In this document: positions 22,473-31,663 of the stretch, piece by piece
Numbering within the stretch: position 1 is the first letter of the stretch
Layout of the letters: each line of letters starts with the position of its first letter
Source: Hamadaea flava
GTDB lineage: Bacteria; Actinomycetota; Actinomycetes; Mycobacteriales; Micromonosporaceae
Direction of reading: 5' to 3'
Assembly (NCBI RefSeq): GCF_024172085.1
Contig: NZ_JAMZDZ010000001.1
Span: 5,580,001 to 5,644,000, forward strand
Length of the DNA: 64,000 bases
The notes under the pieces: model-generated
Told to the model about the DNA's origin: nothing
The model's database searches: none
What the model saw: the letters and a program-made list of their open reading frames with translations, nothing else
Program-made: the position numbers and the translations under genes

Positions 22473-25403
22473 TCAGCCGTTCGGGAACAGCGCGGCGTAG
22501 TCGGCGTATGCCATGGCGATGTCGCTCTGTGCCCAGAATCGGTGGTAGGTGAAGGTCGGCGCGGACCCGCCGTTCAGGTAGGACTGCACCGACGACCAGT
22601 TCGGGTCGTTCTTGTACCAGGAGCGGATGTCCAGGAACGACTTGCCCGACGCGATCGGGTCACCGTTGGCCATCGTCCCGGTCCAGCCGGACGGGATGTA
22701 GAGGCCCTGGTGGGTGGACGCGTTGTAGACGTCGTCGAACCGGTTGTAGTCCGACCGGGTCTCCGGTACGCCCACGCCCTTGCTGTCGCTGTTGGCGTAC
22801 AGCGCGTCGATCAGCGCCTTGGCGGTGGTCTTCGCCGAGGCGTTGCCCGACTTGGCTGCGTAGTACATCAGCAGACGGGCGTAAGCGGCGGCCACACCCG
22901 CGTCCGAGCCACGCGAGGTGATCGTGACGTGGAGGTTGGTGTTCGCCGCCGGCGACGTCGGGTTCCACGTGTTGGGCGCGCCCGTCCACGACATGTCGGA
23001 CGGGATCAGGAAGCTCGATCCGCTGACCGTCGTGTTCGCGATCGCCCACGTCGTCCACTTGTCCAGGATGGACTTCGCGGTCGCGTTGTTCGTCACGTAG
23101 TAGTACTCCGCCAGCCGCTCGAGCGACCAGGCCTGCATGCCGAACCACTGGTTCGACGGCGGGTCGTGGTAGACGGGCTGCTGGTCGTAGAACATGCCGT
23201 AGAACGTCGGGGTGCCGCTCGGCGGGGTGCCGTAGTTGCCGCCCCAGCTGTTCGTGGCGCCACCGGCGATCGCGCCCTCCGACGACTGGAGCCACTGGTA
23301 GAACTCCAGCTGCCGGGTGAGGCTGGTGGTCCAGTCCGCGTTCGCGGTCGGCGAGGTGGGCTTGAGGCCCGTGACGTTCGCCAGCGCGTACGCGGCCAGG
23401 GGGTTCTGGTAGCCGAAGTGGTTGAAGCTGGAGCCGATGCGCCACGACCACTGGTCGCTCATGCCGCCGCCCCAGGCGTAGTACCAGGAGAGCAGGTAGT
23501 GCTCGGAGTCCCGGCCGGTGCCCGCGGCACAGGTCGAGGCGCCGACGCAGTTCCCGATCTTCTTGAAGTACTTGTCGAACAGGGCGTACCGGAGGTAGTC
23601 GCCCATCTTGGCGGCCTTGGCCACCGTCGTGGCGACGTCCGCCTGCTTGCCCTGGGCGGTCGACCACTGCAGAGCCCAGTACGCCGCCTCGACGGCGCGG
23701 GCGTCCGCGTCCGGCGCGTTGGTGTACTTCCACTGCTTGGCCGGGGTGCCGCCGTTCTCCTTGATGAACAGGTCGAGGTAGCCATAGGTGCCACCCGCCG
23801 TGAAGTTCTCGCAGCTGGGCTGCGGAACCGTCTCCCAGACCGACTCCTGCGGTCCACGCTGGAAGGTGTTGATGTACGCCACCCGCGTGGTCTTGTCGCC
23901 GCAGCGCCCGTAGCCGTACTTGTTGTCGACGTCCAGCAGCCAGTGCATGCCGTAGATGTCAGACGTGCCGTAGGTGCTGGTCAGCTCGGACTTGAGCGGG
24001 TCGGTGCCGACCGGGACGCTGGGCTCCAGCGTCGATGGGTACTGGTCCGGGTAGTCGTGCTCCGCGGCGTACTGCGGGGTGCCGGAAGCGCCGGAGGTGG
24101 GCTGGTCGGCGTGGGACGGGATGATGTACTTCTCCATCGTCGCCCAGGCCTGGTTGAACGGGGTCCAGTTCTGCGACACCCGGCCGTACTGCGCCTCGAG
24201 CCAGAGCCAGAAGCTGAACGCCTCGGACGTGGTCTCGTGGCCGTAGTCCGGCGCCTCGACGATCAGCGTCTCGATCGAGTGGTAAGGCACACCCTCGGGC
24301 GAGAAGTAGCCGTTCGCGGAGTTCTTGATCTTGTTGTACTGCTCCAGGAACCGCTGGACGTAGACCGGCTGGTCGTTGTCCGACTCGGTCACGGCGACGG
24401 TCGCCGCGGTGTACCCGGTGGCGGTGGCGGAGATCGTCGCGGTGCCGTTGGCGTTGTCCGCGTCCTCGGCCGCCGCGATGGTGATGTTCTGGTTCGTCGA
24501 CCAGTTCGACGTGGTGAACGTCAGGGTCGCGGGGGTGACCGTGACGTCGGTGTCGCCGGCGCTCCGGGCCACGGCGACCGTGACGCTGGACGTCGGCGCT
24601 GCCGACAGCTTCAGGCCGACCGTCGTCGAGGAGCCCTCGGTCACGGTGGCTGAGGCCGCGCTCGCCACGATCGAGGGGCCGGTGGCGGCGTCCACGATCA
24701 CCGTGATCTGGGCCGTGGCCGTTCCGCCCTGGTTGTCGTACGCCTTCGCTTGGAAGGTGTAGGTGCCGACGGGTAGCGCCGTCACCGACCACGAGTACGG
24801 CGCGGTGGCGTCCGAGCCGAGCAGGCTGCCGTCCCGGTAGAACTCGACGTTGGCGACCGTGCCGGGCGAGGTGTCGCTCGCCGAGGCCGCGATCGTGAAC
24901 GCCGCCGGGGCGGTGAAGTGCGTGTTGTTGGCCGGGCTGGTGATGCTCACCGTCGGCGGGGTGTTCGCCCCGGTGCAGGCCACGCCGTTGATCTTGAAGT
25001 CGGTCGGCTTGCCGTTCGTGCCGTACCAGTTGGCGTTGAACCCGATCGAGGTGGTGCCGTTGGTGGCGATGGCGCCGTTCCACGACAGGTTCGTCGCGGT
25101 GACCACCGAACCGGACTGCGACCAGTTGGCCGACCAGCCCTGGATGTTGTTCTGTCCGTTCGGGAAGGTGAACTGCAACGACCAGGAACTCCAGGCGTCG
25201 CCGAGGTTGCGCAGGGTCACGCTGGCGGTGAACCCGCCCTGGTTGTTGCCACCGTTCCAGTCGCTGGTCGAGTAGTCGACCTGACAGGAGACGGCGGCGT
25301 GGGCGGGTGCCGCGCCGGCGACGATGCCGGCGGCGGCCAGGACGGCCGACACGGCGAGCGCCAGGATGCGCCTGAGCCGGGTGCGGCGGGGGGTGAGCTT
25401 CAT
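22473..25403 (-). CDS. Secreted reducing-end cellobiohydrolase, GH48, with CBM2
   Basis: The 976-residue secreted cellulase starts with a basic signal peptide cleaved after AHA (about residue 37). Next are a CBM2 (about 38-145: VDYSTSDWNGG, WSANWSQSG, IGFNANWYG), an Ig-like domain beginning PPTVSITSPAN, and a Calx-beta-like domain starting about residue 240. The GH48 catalytic domain runs from YVQRFLEQYNKIK (about residue 345) to the end. The acid/base Glu is probably in HETTSEAFSFWLW. GH48 enzymes attack crystalline cellulose processively and are key parts of free cellulase systems. GAGGAG precedes the ATG. A CebR-type box lies 335 bases upstream. Confidence 0.94.
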   Translation of the reverse strand: MKLTPRRTRLRRILALAVSAVLAAAGIVAGAAPAHAAVSCQVDYSTSDWNGGNNQGGFTASVTLRNLGDAWSSWSLQFTFPNGQNNIQGWSANWSQSGSVVTATNLSWNGAIATNGTTSIGFNANWYGTNGKPTDFKINGVACTGANTPPTVSITSPANNTHFTAPAAFTIAASASDTSPGTVANVEFYRDGSLLGSDATAPYSWSVTALPVGTYTFQAKAYDNQGGTATAQITVIVDAATGPSIVASAASATVTEGSSTTVGLKLSAAPTSSVTVAVARSAGDTDVTVTPATLTFTTSNWSTNQNITIAAAEDADNANGTATISATATGYTAATVAVTESDNDQPVYVQRFLEQYNKIKNSANGYFSPEGVPYHSIETLIVEAPDYGHETTSEAFSFWLWLEAQYGRVSQNWTPFNQAWATMEKYIIPSHADQPTSGASGTPQYAAEHDYPDQYPSTLEPSVPVGTDPLKSELTSTYGTSDIYGMHWLLDVDNKYGYGRCGDKTTRVAYINTFQRGPQESVWETVPQPSCENFTAGGTYGYLDLFIKENGGTPAKQWKYTNAPDADARAVEAAYWALQWSTAQGKQADVATTVAKAAKMGDYLRYALFDKYFKKIGNCVGASTCAAGTGRDSEHYLLSWYYAWGGGMSDQWSWRIGSSFNHFGYQNPLAAYALANVTGLKPTSPTANADWTTSLTRQLEFYQWLQSSEGAIAGGATNSWGGNYGTPPSGTPTFYGMFYDQQPVYHDPPSNQWFGMQAWSLERLAEYYYVTNNATAKSILDKWTTWAIANTTVSGSSFLIPSDMSWTGAPNTWNPTSPAANTNLHVTITSRGSDAGVAAAYARLLMYYAAKSGNASAKTTAKALIDALYANSDSKGVGVPETRSDYNRFDDVYNASTHQGLYIPSGWTGTMANGDPIASGKSFLDIRSWYKNDPNWSSVQSYLNGGSAPTFTYHRFWAQSDIAMAYADYAALFPNG

Positions 25404-25737
25404 GCGTACTCCTCGCGGGGGATGTGGCGTGCAGACCGCCGGGATGATGCAGGGGCCGGCGCTGGGCGGCGCCGGCCCCTTGGGCGGAATGCGTCTTATC
25501 CGGTGGAGCGGGTGGAGCCGGGTTCGGTGAAACGGGCGGATCCGTGGTGGCCGGACAGGCAAAAATCGGCCGCGATGTGAGATGCCCGGTCAGGGCTTCG
25601 CAGAATGTGGTTCTCGGGCATTACGATGTCTCCTGTCCGTGGAGCCGTGCGGCATGCGTCGTGCGGGGGACACCGGGGCGGATGTGGGCGCATCCGCCCC
25701 GCCGCATGTTCGCAGGCAGGCACGGTGTATTCACTTC
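25404..25737. other. Long 5' region of the GH48 gene
   Basis: This stretch holds no convincing gene. Read in the GH48 direction it contains a GC hairpin (CCGGCGC near 25455-25480) and one small open frame, 25496-25621, whose ATG follows GGAGA and would encode 41 residues. If transcription starts near the CebR box, the leader is more than 300 bases long. No riboswitch class was recognised. Confidence 0.4.
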
Positions 25738-25751
25738 TGGGAGCGCTCCCA
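25738..25751. promoter_or_regulatory. CebR-type operator upstream of GH48
   Basis: TGGGAGCGCTCCCA is a perfect 14-bp palindrome identical to the known CebR box, the cello-oligosaccharide-responsive LacI-family operator of actinobacterial cellulase genes. It lies 132 bases beyond the LacI gene stop and in front of GH48. The cognate CebR may be encoded outside the window. Confidence 0.88.
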
Positions 25752-25882
25752 TATCGGCATAGGGAACTCCGTTGTGTTAGAGATTTAACCCTCTGGTCGG
25801 CCAGTTGTGAAGACCCTGTTACCCCAGGTCCACAATGGACTTAAAAGTTGGCACACTCCACTGACGAAGCTGACGCAGTAGA

Positions 25883-26914
25883 TCAGTGAGTAATCGCGCC
25901 GGTCGACGAGCGTACGGTCAGGTTCGGCGCCAGCAGTGTCACGTTAGGAACGACCACACCGTCCAACTTGGCCATCAGAAGCTCGACCGCCCGCCGGCCC
26001 ACCTCGGAGGCCGGGATCGGAACCGACGTCAATGCCGGGGTGGCCCGCTCGGCGATCTCGTCGGGGCAGATGGCGACGACCGAGACGTCGTCGGGAACGC
26101 GCCGGTCGAGTTCCCGCAGCGCGGTCAGGACATGATCGACGGCCGCCTCGTTGTGCACGATCAGGCCGGTCGCGTGGGGCACCGAGCGCAGCGCTTCCAG
26201 GGCGGCGGCGTACGTCGGCTCGCAGGGACGGGCGACGGCAGTGACCCCTGCGGTCTTGGCCGCCTCCATCACGCCGTCGCGCGTACGCCGGGCGAAGCCG
26301 GTGTCGCGGTCGTAGACCACCTGCGGTGCGCCGAGCAGGGCGATCTCCCGATGGCCGAGGGCGGCCAGGTGCTGCACGCACGCCGCCCCGGCCGCGGAGA
26401 AGTCGAGGTCGACACAGGTCAGCCCCTCGGCCGAGGCCGGCAACCCGATGAGCACGCTGGGGCGGTCGAGTTCGAGCAGGGTCGGCACCCGGGGATCGTG
26501 CGTCTCGACGTCCATCAGGATCAGCCCGTCGACGAGGGCGCTGCCCGCGATCCGGCGTACGCCCGCCGCGCCTTCGTCGGCGGTCAGCAGCAGCACGTCG
26601 TGCTCGACGGAGCGAGCGCCGGTCAGCACCGACATCGCGAACTGCATCAGGATCGGCAGGTGCATGCCCGGCCGCAGCGGCAGGGCCAGGGCGATGACGT
26701 TGGCCTTGTTGCTGGCCAGTGACCGGGCTCCGGCATGGGGATGGAAGCCCAGCGTACGGATGCTGGCCATGACCCGGGCGCGGGTGGTGGCCGAGATCGT
26801 GCGCTTGCCGCTGAGCACATAGGACACCGTGCTCGCCGCGACTCCGGCGTGCTTGGCGACGTCGGTGATGGTCACGACGTTGCCACGGGTACGCCCGGAG
26901 GAGGTGGTGGTCAT
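25883..26914 (-). CDS. LacI-family transcriptional regulator, coupled to the GH3 gene
   Basis: The 343-residue repressor has the HTH ITDVAKHAGVAASTVSYVLSG (about residues 16-36), the hinge ARSLASNKAN, and an effector domain with HLAALGHREIALLG. Its ATG overlaps the GH3 stop as ATGA, so it is translated from the GH3 transcript. Twin palindromes before the GH3 gene are its likely autoregulatory operators. The effector would be a product or substrate of the GH3 enzyme. Whether it also acts on the GH48 CebR box 132 bases past its stop is unknown, since the GH3 operators have a different sequence. Confidence 0.9.
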   Translation of the reverse strand: MTTTSSGRTRGNVVTITDVAKHAGVAASTVSYVLSGKRTISATTRARVMASIRTLGFHPHAGARSLASNKANVIALALPLRPGMHLPILMQFAMSVLTGARSVEHDVLLLTADEGAAGVRRIAGSALVDGLILMDVETHDPRVPTLLELDRPSVLIGLPASAEGLTCVDLDFSAAGAACVQHLAALGHREIALLGAPQVVYDRDTGFARRTRDGVMEAAKTAGVTAVARPCEPTYAAALEALRSVPHATGLIVHNEAAVDHVLTALRELDRRVPDDVSVVAICPDEIAERATPALTSVPIPASEVGRRAVELLMAKLDGVVVPNVTLLAPNLTVRSSTGAITH

Positions 26915-29781
26915 CGGGCGAACACCAGTTCCTCGACGGTCGTGCCGACCGAGCCGTAGACGAGATAGAGGTCGTGCACGCCGTCCACGCTAGCGCTCGG
27001 CACCCGCTGCCCGGGAACCACCTTCGCCAACTCCGGCCCGGAGAACGGATCGTCGACGCGCACCGACACCGCACCGCCGTGACCGCGGATCTGCGTCGTG
27101 CGTACCCCGGAGAGATCGACGCCCTGGAAGCACAGCCAGGCGCCGTCCTCAACGGACTTGACCCCGTCGGCCGCGAGCGCGATGCCGCTGTACTCGTCGT
27201 TGTCGGCGGCCCGAACCGGCTGGTCCACGGCGCGGCGCGTGCCGATGACCGTGCCCCGGACGGCGAGCGTCGCGGTGAGCCGGATGTCGGAGCTGGAGCG
27301 GCCCACCATGAGCTTGTGCCGGGCGGCCTCGACAACGAGGCGGCCGGTGGTGACGTCCCAGAAGGCCAGGTCGTCGATGCTGACCGGCAGGCTGACCTCG
27401 CGCGACTCTCCAGGGTGGAGGGTGAACTTGGTGAACGCCCGGAGCTGTCGAAGCGGCTGCTTGACCCGGGACCGCTGCTGGTGCGAGTAGAGCTGGACGA
27501 CCTCGGTGCCGGGCCGCGAACCGGTGTTGGTGACGGTGAACGTGGCGGTCACCGTCTCCCCGGCGGCGGCGCCGACTGACTGCACACCGAACGCACTCCC
27601 GGCCGCTCGCGCAAGCGCTCCCGGCAGCGGCTCGGTCGAGCCCTCCCCGGCGGATAGCCGCAGGCCCGTGTATTCGAAGGTGGTGTACGACAGACCGTGG
27701 CCGAACGGGTACAGCGGGGTGCCCCGGTAGTAGAGGTAGGTCGCGTCGTTGGCGACGATGTCGTAGTCGAAGATGTCCGGCAGCTCGCAGGCGCTGCGGT
27801 ACCAGGTCTGCGGCAGCCGGCCGCCCGGGTCGGCCGCGCCGGTCAGCACGTCGGCGACGGCCCGGCCCAGCTCCTGCCCGCCATGCGAGCTCCACAGCAC
27901 CGCCGGGAGGTGCACCTCGGCCCAGCCGACCGCGTACGGGTAGCTGCTGACGAGCAGCAGCGCGGTCGAGGCGTTGGCCGCGTACACCTCGCGCAGCAGG
28001 TTCTCCTGCGCCGGGGGCAGCGCCAGGTCCGCGCGGTCCTCGGTCTCCCGGCCGTTGATCAGCGGGTGGTTGCCCAGCACGACGACCGCGGCGTCGGCGC
28101 TCGCGGCCGCGGCGGCGGCTTGGGCCGCGCCGTCGACCAGCAGCTCGACCTCGAATGGCACCGGCTGCGCGCCGAGGGTCAGGTCGGCCTGCAGACCGCC
28201 CAGTTCCTCGTTGCCCGGCGACGCATGATGACGGATCAGGACTGTGCCGTCGACCTGCTCGTCGAGCCGGAACATCTCCCGCACCGTCCACTCCGACGGG
28301 CCGTCCGAACTCGCGTCCAGCGTGCCCTTCGCGCCGCTACGCGCGATGTCCGCGGTCGGCCCGCCCACCGGGCCGTCGGCCTCCGCGCTGGTGTTGACCC
28401 GCACGAACCGCCCGGTCGCGGTCGAGCGCAAGGTCACGACTCCCTGGCCCCAGTCGAAGATGTCGTACGCACAAGGCACGTCGTCGAGGCGCGCCCCGGA
28501 TTCGTCGACGTGCAGGTAACGGCCGTCCTTCTTGAGCGCGATGCGGTCGACGCCTTCCGCGAAGACGACCGTCGGGAACGCGTCGGCCAGCCCGGTCCGG
28601 ACGGTCACGGCGTAGGGGAGCGTGCCGCTGTACCAGTCGGTGTGGTTGCGGTCGGCCAGCGGCCCGATGACGGCCACCGTCTTGTGCCGGGCCGGGTCGA
28701 GCGGCAGCAGCTTGCACTCCGACTTCAGCAGCACGATCGACTGCCGGGCGGTCTCCAGCGCCAGTTCCTGGTGCTCGGCGGAGTTGATGACGTCGGCGGT
28801 GATCTGGGCATACGGGTTGTCCGCGGGCTCGTCGAACTCGCCGAGGCGGAACCGGACGGTCAGCGCGCGCTTGACCGCCTGGTCGACGTCGGACTCGTCG
28901 AGCAGCCCGCGCCGCATCGCCTCCCGCAGCCGGTCGATCGTGATGTGCGATTCGGCGTTCTGGTCGGTGAAGCTGTCGATGCCGGCCCGGACGGCCGCCC
29001 CGTGGCTCGTCGGATGATCCGGGAAGTACGCCTGCTGCGCCGGGTCGGCGAGGTTGTTCGGCGCGTACGCGTCCGACACGACGAAGACCTCGTCGGAGGT
29101 CCAGGTACGCAGGTCGTCGTTGATGTGCGGGGTGACGTGCGCCGGGATGCCGTTCACGAGGTTGTAGGAGGCCATCACCGCGACGGCCGCCCCCGACGCG
29201 ATCGCGCGCCGGTACGCCGGCAGCTCGTACTCCCGCAGCACGCGCGGGGTCAGGTTGCTGGAACTGAGGCAGCGGTCGGTCTCGTTGTTGTAGCCGAGGA
29301 AGTGCTTCAACGTCGGGGCCGTCTTCAGGAACCGGGGATGGTCGCCGCGCAACCCCCAGGCGTACGCCTCACCCAGCACCGCTGTCAGGAACGCGTCCTC
29401 GCTGTAGCCCTCCTCGTTGCGCCCCCAACGCGGGTCGCGCAGCGGATTGACGACCGGCGCCCACACGTTGAGGCCGCACCGGGTCGGGTCCTTGTGGTGC
29501 AGACCGCGTACCTCGTCCCCGGTCGCGTCGCCCACCTTGGTGACCAGCTCGGGGTCCCAGGTCGCGCCGAGGCCGACCGCCTGGGGGAAGACCGTCGCCT
29601 CACCGAGCCAGGCCAGGCCGTGCAGCGCCTCGGTGCCGGTGGTGAACCGCCCGACGCCCAGCCGCTCGATCGCGGGCTGGTGCTGGTGGAGCAGGGCCAG
29701 CTTCTCTTCCAGCGTGAGCTGCCCGAGCAGGCTTTCGACGCGGCGCCGCAGCGGGACCGTGGGATCGCGGAAGTCGGTCAT
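26911..29781 (-). CDS. GH3 beta-glucosidase/beta-xylosidase with fascin-like insert
   Basis: This 956-residue intracellular GH3 enzyme has no signal peptide. The N-terminal barrel includes FPQAVGLGATWDPEL, NVWAPVVNPLRDPRWGRNEEGYSED and KHFLGYNNE; the nucleophile is the Asp of VVSDAYAP. The second domain (VAVIGPLADRN onward) is interrupted by a roughly 100-residue beta-trefoil-like segment, LKKDGRYLHVDESGARL to GRFVRVNTSAE, as in fascin-containing GH3 proteins. After that come the FN3-like domain and a C-terminal module resembling a carbohydrate-binding domain. It probably cleaves beta-linked glucose or xylose from imported oligosaccharides. Confidence 0.92.
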   Translation of the reverse strand: MTDFRDPTVPLRRRVESLLGQLTLEEKLALLHQHQPAIERLGVGRFTTGTEALHGLAWLGEATVFPQAVGLGATWDPELVTKVGDATGDEVRGLHHKDPTRCGLNVWAPVVNPLRDPRWGRNEEGYSEDAFLTAVLGEAYAWGLRGDHPRFLKTAPTLKHFLGYNNETDRCLSSSNLTPRVLREYELPAYRRAIASGAAVAVMASYNLVNGIPAHVTPHINDDLRTWTSDEVFVVSDAYAPNNLADPAQQAYFPDHPTSHGAAVRAGIDSFTDQNAESHITIDRLREAMRRGLLDESDVDQAVKRALTVRFRLGEFDEPADNPYAQITADVINSAEHQELALETARQSIVLLKSECKLLPLDPARHKTVAVIGPLADRNHTDWYSGTLPYAVTVRTGLADAFPTVVFAEGVDRIALKKDGRYLHVDESGARLDDVPCAYDIFDWGQGVVTLRSTATGRFVRVNTSAEADGPVGGPTADIARSGAKGTLDASSDGPSEWTVREMFRLDEQVDGTVLIRHHASPGNEELGGLQADLTLGAQPVPFEVELLVDGAAQAAAAAASADAAVVVLGNHPLINGRETEDRADLALPPAQENLLREVYAANASTALLLVSSYPYAVGWAEVHLPAVLWSSHGGQELGRAVADVLTGAADPGGRLPQTWYRSACELPDIFDYDIVANDATYLYYRGTPLYPFGHGLSYTTFEYTGLRLSAGEGSTEPLPGALARAAGSAFGVQSVGAAAGETVTATFTVTNTGSRPGTEVVQLYSHQQRSRVKQPLRQLRAFTKFTLHPGESREVSLPVSIDDLAFWDVTTGRLVVEAARHKLMVGRSSSDIRLTATLAVRGTVIGTRRAVDQPVRAADNDEYSGIALAADGVKSVEDGAWLCFQGVDLSGVRTTQIRGHGGAVSVRVDDPFSGPELAKVVPGQRVPSASVDGVHDLYLVYGSVGTTVEELVFAR

Positions 29782-29813
29782 CGGGGGTCACCCTCCGTCG
29801 TGTGGGCGGGTTG

Positions 29814-29827
29814 TCGAAGCGCTTCAA
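29814..29827. promoter_or_regulatory. LacI-type operator, proximal copy, GH3 promoter
   Basis: TCGAAGCGCTTCAA, one mismatch from a perfect palindrome, lies 33 bases before the GH3 ATG. It is paired with 29847-29860; the centres are 33 bases apart, about three helical turns, which suits cooperative binding on one DNA face. Confidence 0.8.
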
Positions 29828-29846
29828 CAGAACGCGTTGTTTACGG

Positions 29847-29860
29847 TCGAAGCGCTTCGA
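29847..29860. promoter_or_regulatory. LacI-type operator, distal copy, GH3 promoter
   Basis: TCGAAGCGCTTCGA is a perfect 14-bp palindrome with the central CG of LacI operators. Between the two sites lies TTTAC on the plus strand, read as GTAAACAAC in the GH3 direction, a possible -10 region. Confidence 0.82.
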
Positions 29861-29980
29861 CGACTACGCCGAGGGGTTGATGTCAGATGTGTTTCGGGGA
29901 CTTGTCCAGAAGGTCTACCGGAACCGCTCCCACGCCGTCAAGAGGCTGGTCGCCGTGCCGCTTCGTGCGCGGCTCCCGCC

Positions 29981-30045
29981 GCACTGGATCAGGGATCTCG
30001 GTCGAATCCTGAAGCATGATTCGACCCGGATCCCTGATCCGGCGC
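29981..30045. repeat. Dispersed palindromic repeat, family B, copy 2
   Basis: The left half has GGATCAGGGATCTCGGTCGA and the right half CGACCCGGATCCCTGATCC. Compared with the other copies GTTC/GAAC is replaced by GATC/GATC, a matched change. It ends 18 bases before the stop of the ROK repressor gene. Confidence 0.8.
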
Positions 30046-30063
30046 GGAAGGACTGCTGGAGGA

Positions 30064-31272
30064 CTAGGGGGTGGGGAGGCGGCCGGAGTCGATGGTGTCG
30101 AGGACTCGGGCCGCGCCGCCGGTCGCCGCCGCGCCGAGCTCGAGCGTGGACGCGACGAGACGCGTACCGCCGGCTTCGGGCGCGATAGACCGGGCGCGCA
30201 GCTCGGCTTCGGCCGCCGGGATCAGCCAGGGCGCCAGCTGCACGAAGTAGCCGCCGAGCACCACGACTTCGGGGTTGAGCAGGTTGGCCACCGTGGCGAC
30301 CCCGTGCCCGAGGTGCTTGCCGGTCTCGGCCAGCGCGTCGAGGACTTTCGGGTCACCGGCCTTGGCCCGGCGGACGACTTCCTCGACCTCGGGTTCGAGC
30401 TCGGTGGGGGAGGAGGTGGCCGCGTCCGGCAGCGTACGCGCGACGAGCGCGCCGACACCGGCGAGCGCTTCGAGGCAGCCGCGCCGGCCGCAGCCGCAGA
30501 CCGGTCCGCTCGGGTCGACGAGCAGGTGGCCGAATTCTCCGGCGAAGCCGCGTTCGCCCCGCATGAGCCGGCCCTCGCTGATGATGCCCGCGCCGATGCC
30601 GATCTCACCGGTGAGGTAGATCAGGTTTCCGGTCTCGGCGAAGCCGCCGTAGCGCTGTTCGGCGAGGACGGCGAGGTTGGCGTCGTTCTCCACCTCGATC
30701 GGGTACGGCGGGTCGCCGAGCGCCTTGCGCAACGCCGAGCGCAGGTCGACGTCGTGCCAGCGCAGGTTGGGGGCGAGCCGGACGATGCCGTCGGCACCCA
30801 CCAACCCCGGTACGCCCACCGTCAGCCCGAGGGTGCGGCGGCCTTCCTTCTCGACCTTGCCGACGGCCCGTTTGGCCAGGGCGGCGATCGAGGCGGCGGC
30901 CTGTCCGGGGTTGGCCGACGAGCCGGCGAACGCCCGCCGCCAGGACAGCAGCTTGCGACCGGCCAAGTCGACGGCGACGACCGTCATGTAGTCCGCGTTG
31001 ACCTCCATGCCGACCGCCGCGTACGGCGAGCCGTCGAGCACGAGCATGGTGGCCGGGCGGCCGATCCGGCGCTCGGTCATCCCGGTTTCGCGGACCAGCC
31101 GGCGCTCGATGAGGTCGGCGACGAGGCTGGAGACGGTGGCTTTGTTGAGGCCGGTCGCTGCGGCGATGTCGGCGCGGGAGCAGGGCGCGTTCATCCGCAG
31201 GTGACGGAGGACGACGGCCAGATTCGTAGCCCGCACGTCGGCGAAGTCGGCCGGTTGCGGCCCGGTCTGCAT
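30064..31272 (-). CDS. ROK-family transcriptional repressor (XylR-like)
   Basis: The 402-residue protein joins an N-terminal winged helix (DIAAATGLNKATVSSLVADLIERRLV, recognition helix near residue 45) to a ROK sugar-binding domain with GEFGHLLVD and the zinc motif CGCGRRGCLEA. This is the architecture of XylR/NagC repressors. The kinase site is degenerate: GMEVNADY stands where active kinases have DxGGTK. It is divergent from the ABC transporter genes. XylR-like TTTAGT-N10-ACTAA sites before the transporter and before GH31 are its probable targets. ATG 31272 is preferred; an in-frame GTG at 31293 is possible. Confidence 0.9.
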   Translation of the reverse strand: MQTGPQPADFADVRATNLAVVLRHLRMNAPCSRADIAAATGLNKATVSSLVADLIERRLVRETGMTERRIGRPATMLVLDGSPYAAVGMEVNADYMTVVAVDLAGRKLLSWRRAFAGSSANPGQAAASIAALAKRAVGKVEKEGRRTLGLTVGVPGLVGADGIVRLAPNLRWHDVDLRSALRKALGDPPYPIEVENDANLAVLAEQRYGGFAETGNLIYLTGEIGIGAGIISEGRLMRGERGFAGEFGHLLVDPSGPVCGCGRRGCLEALAGVGALVARTLPDAATSSPTELEPEVEEVVRRAKAGDPKVLDALAETGKHLGHGVATVANLLNPEVVVLGGYFVQLAPWLIPAAEAELRARSIAPEAGGTRLVASTLELGAAATGGAARVLDTIDSGRLPTP

Positions 31273-31323
31273 GGTGATCACCGTCGGCTCCACAACGTGA
31301 CTTCGTCGCTCCTGACCGCACTC

Positions 31324-31401
31324 CTGGCGGCTCGCCCGAGAGGCTCCCCGGCGACCGCGTTTCTGGCGGCTCGCCGGAGGGGTTCCCCGGCGACTGCACT
31401 C
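31324..31401. repeat. Two-copy 39-base tandem duplication
   Basis: CTGGCGGCTCGCC at 31324 is repeated at 31363, and the two 39-base units match at about 32 positions, both ending in CCCCGGCGAC(C/T)GC. It lies in the 391-base gap between the ROK repressor and the transporter operon. Its role is unknown. Confidence 0.7.
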
Positions 31402-31577
31402 GGACTGAACGCACAGCGTGCCCCATCATGCCGTATCGCGGCACGTCGAGTCATCATCCAGCTCCTTGCGCTAGGGTTCCCCCGCCGCCCGGGACGACCG
31501 GGCCGTCGTGAACCGCCCGGCGGCTTGAAGTAACAGCCTGGAAACGGCGCTTGTGGCAGTGGTCACCCGTCGGCTAA

Positions 31578-31603
31578 TTTGTTTAGTCGGTAGACCAACT
31601 AAC
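31578..31603. promoter_or_regulatory. ROK/XylR-type operator before the ABC transporter operon
   Basis: TTTG followed by TTTAGT-N10-ACTAAC forms an imperfect inverted repeat (GTTAGT and its complement) like XylR sites of other bacteria. It is 60 bases before the binding-protein start. The same element, with the same spacing and the same TTTAGTCG core, lies at 35406-35433. Confidence 0.8.
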
Positions 31604-31663
31604 TGTACCGCACAACCCCCGCCTCCCATACCCTCTACCCCCTCCACATGAAGGGAGTGTGCC

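Noticed and set aside
25496-25621. 41-residue leader peptide gene before GH48
   Set aside because: It has a plausible ribosome-binding site but no codon-position bias or recognisable similarity, so it is noted only as a possibility in the GH48 leader.
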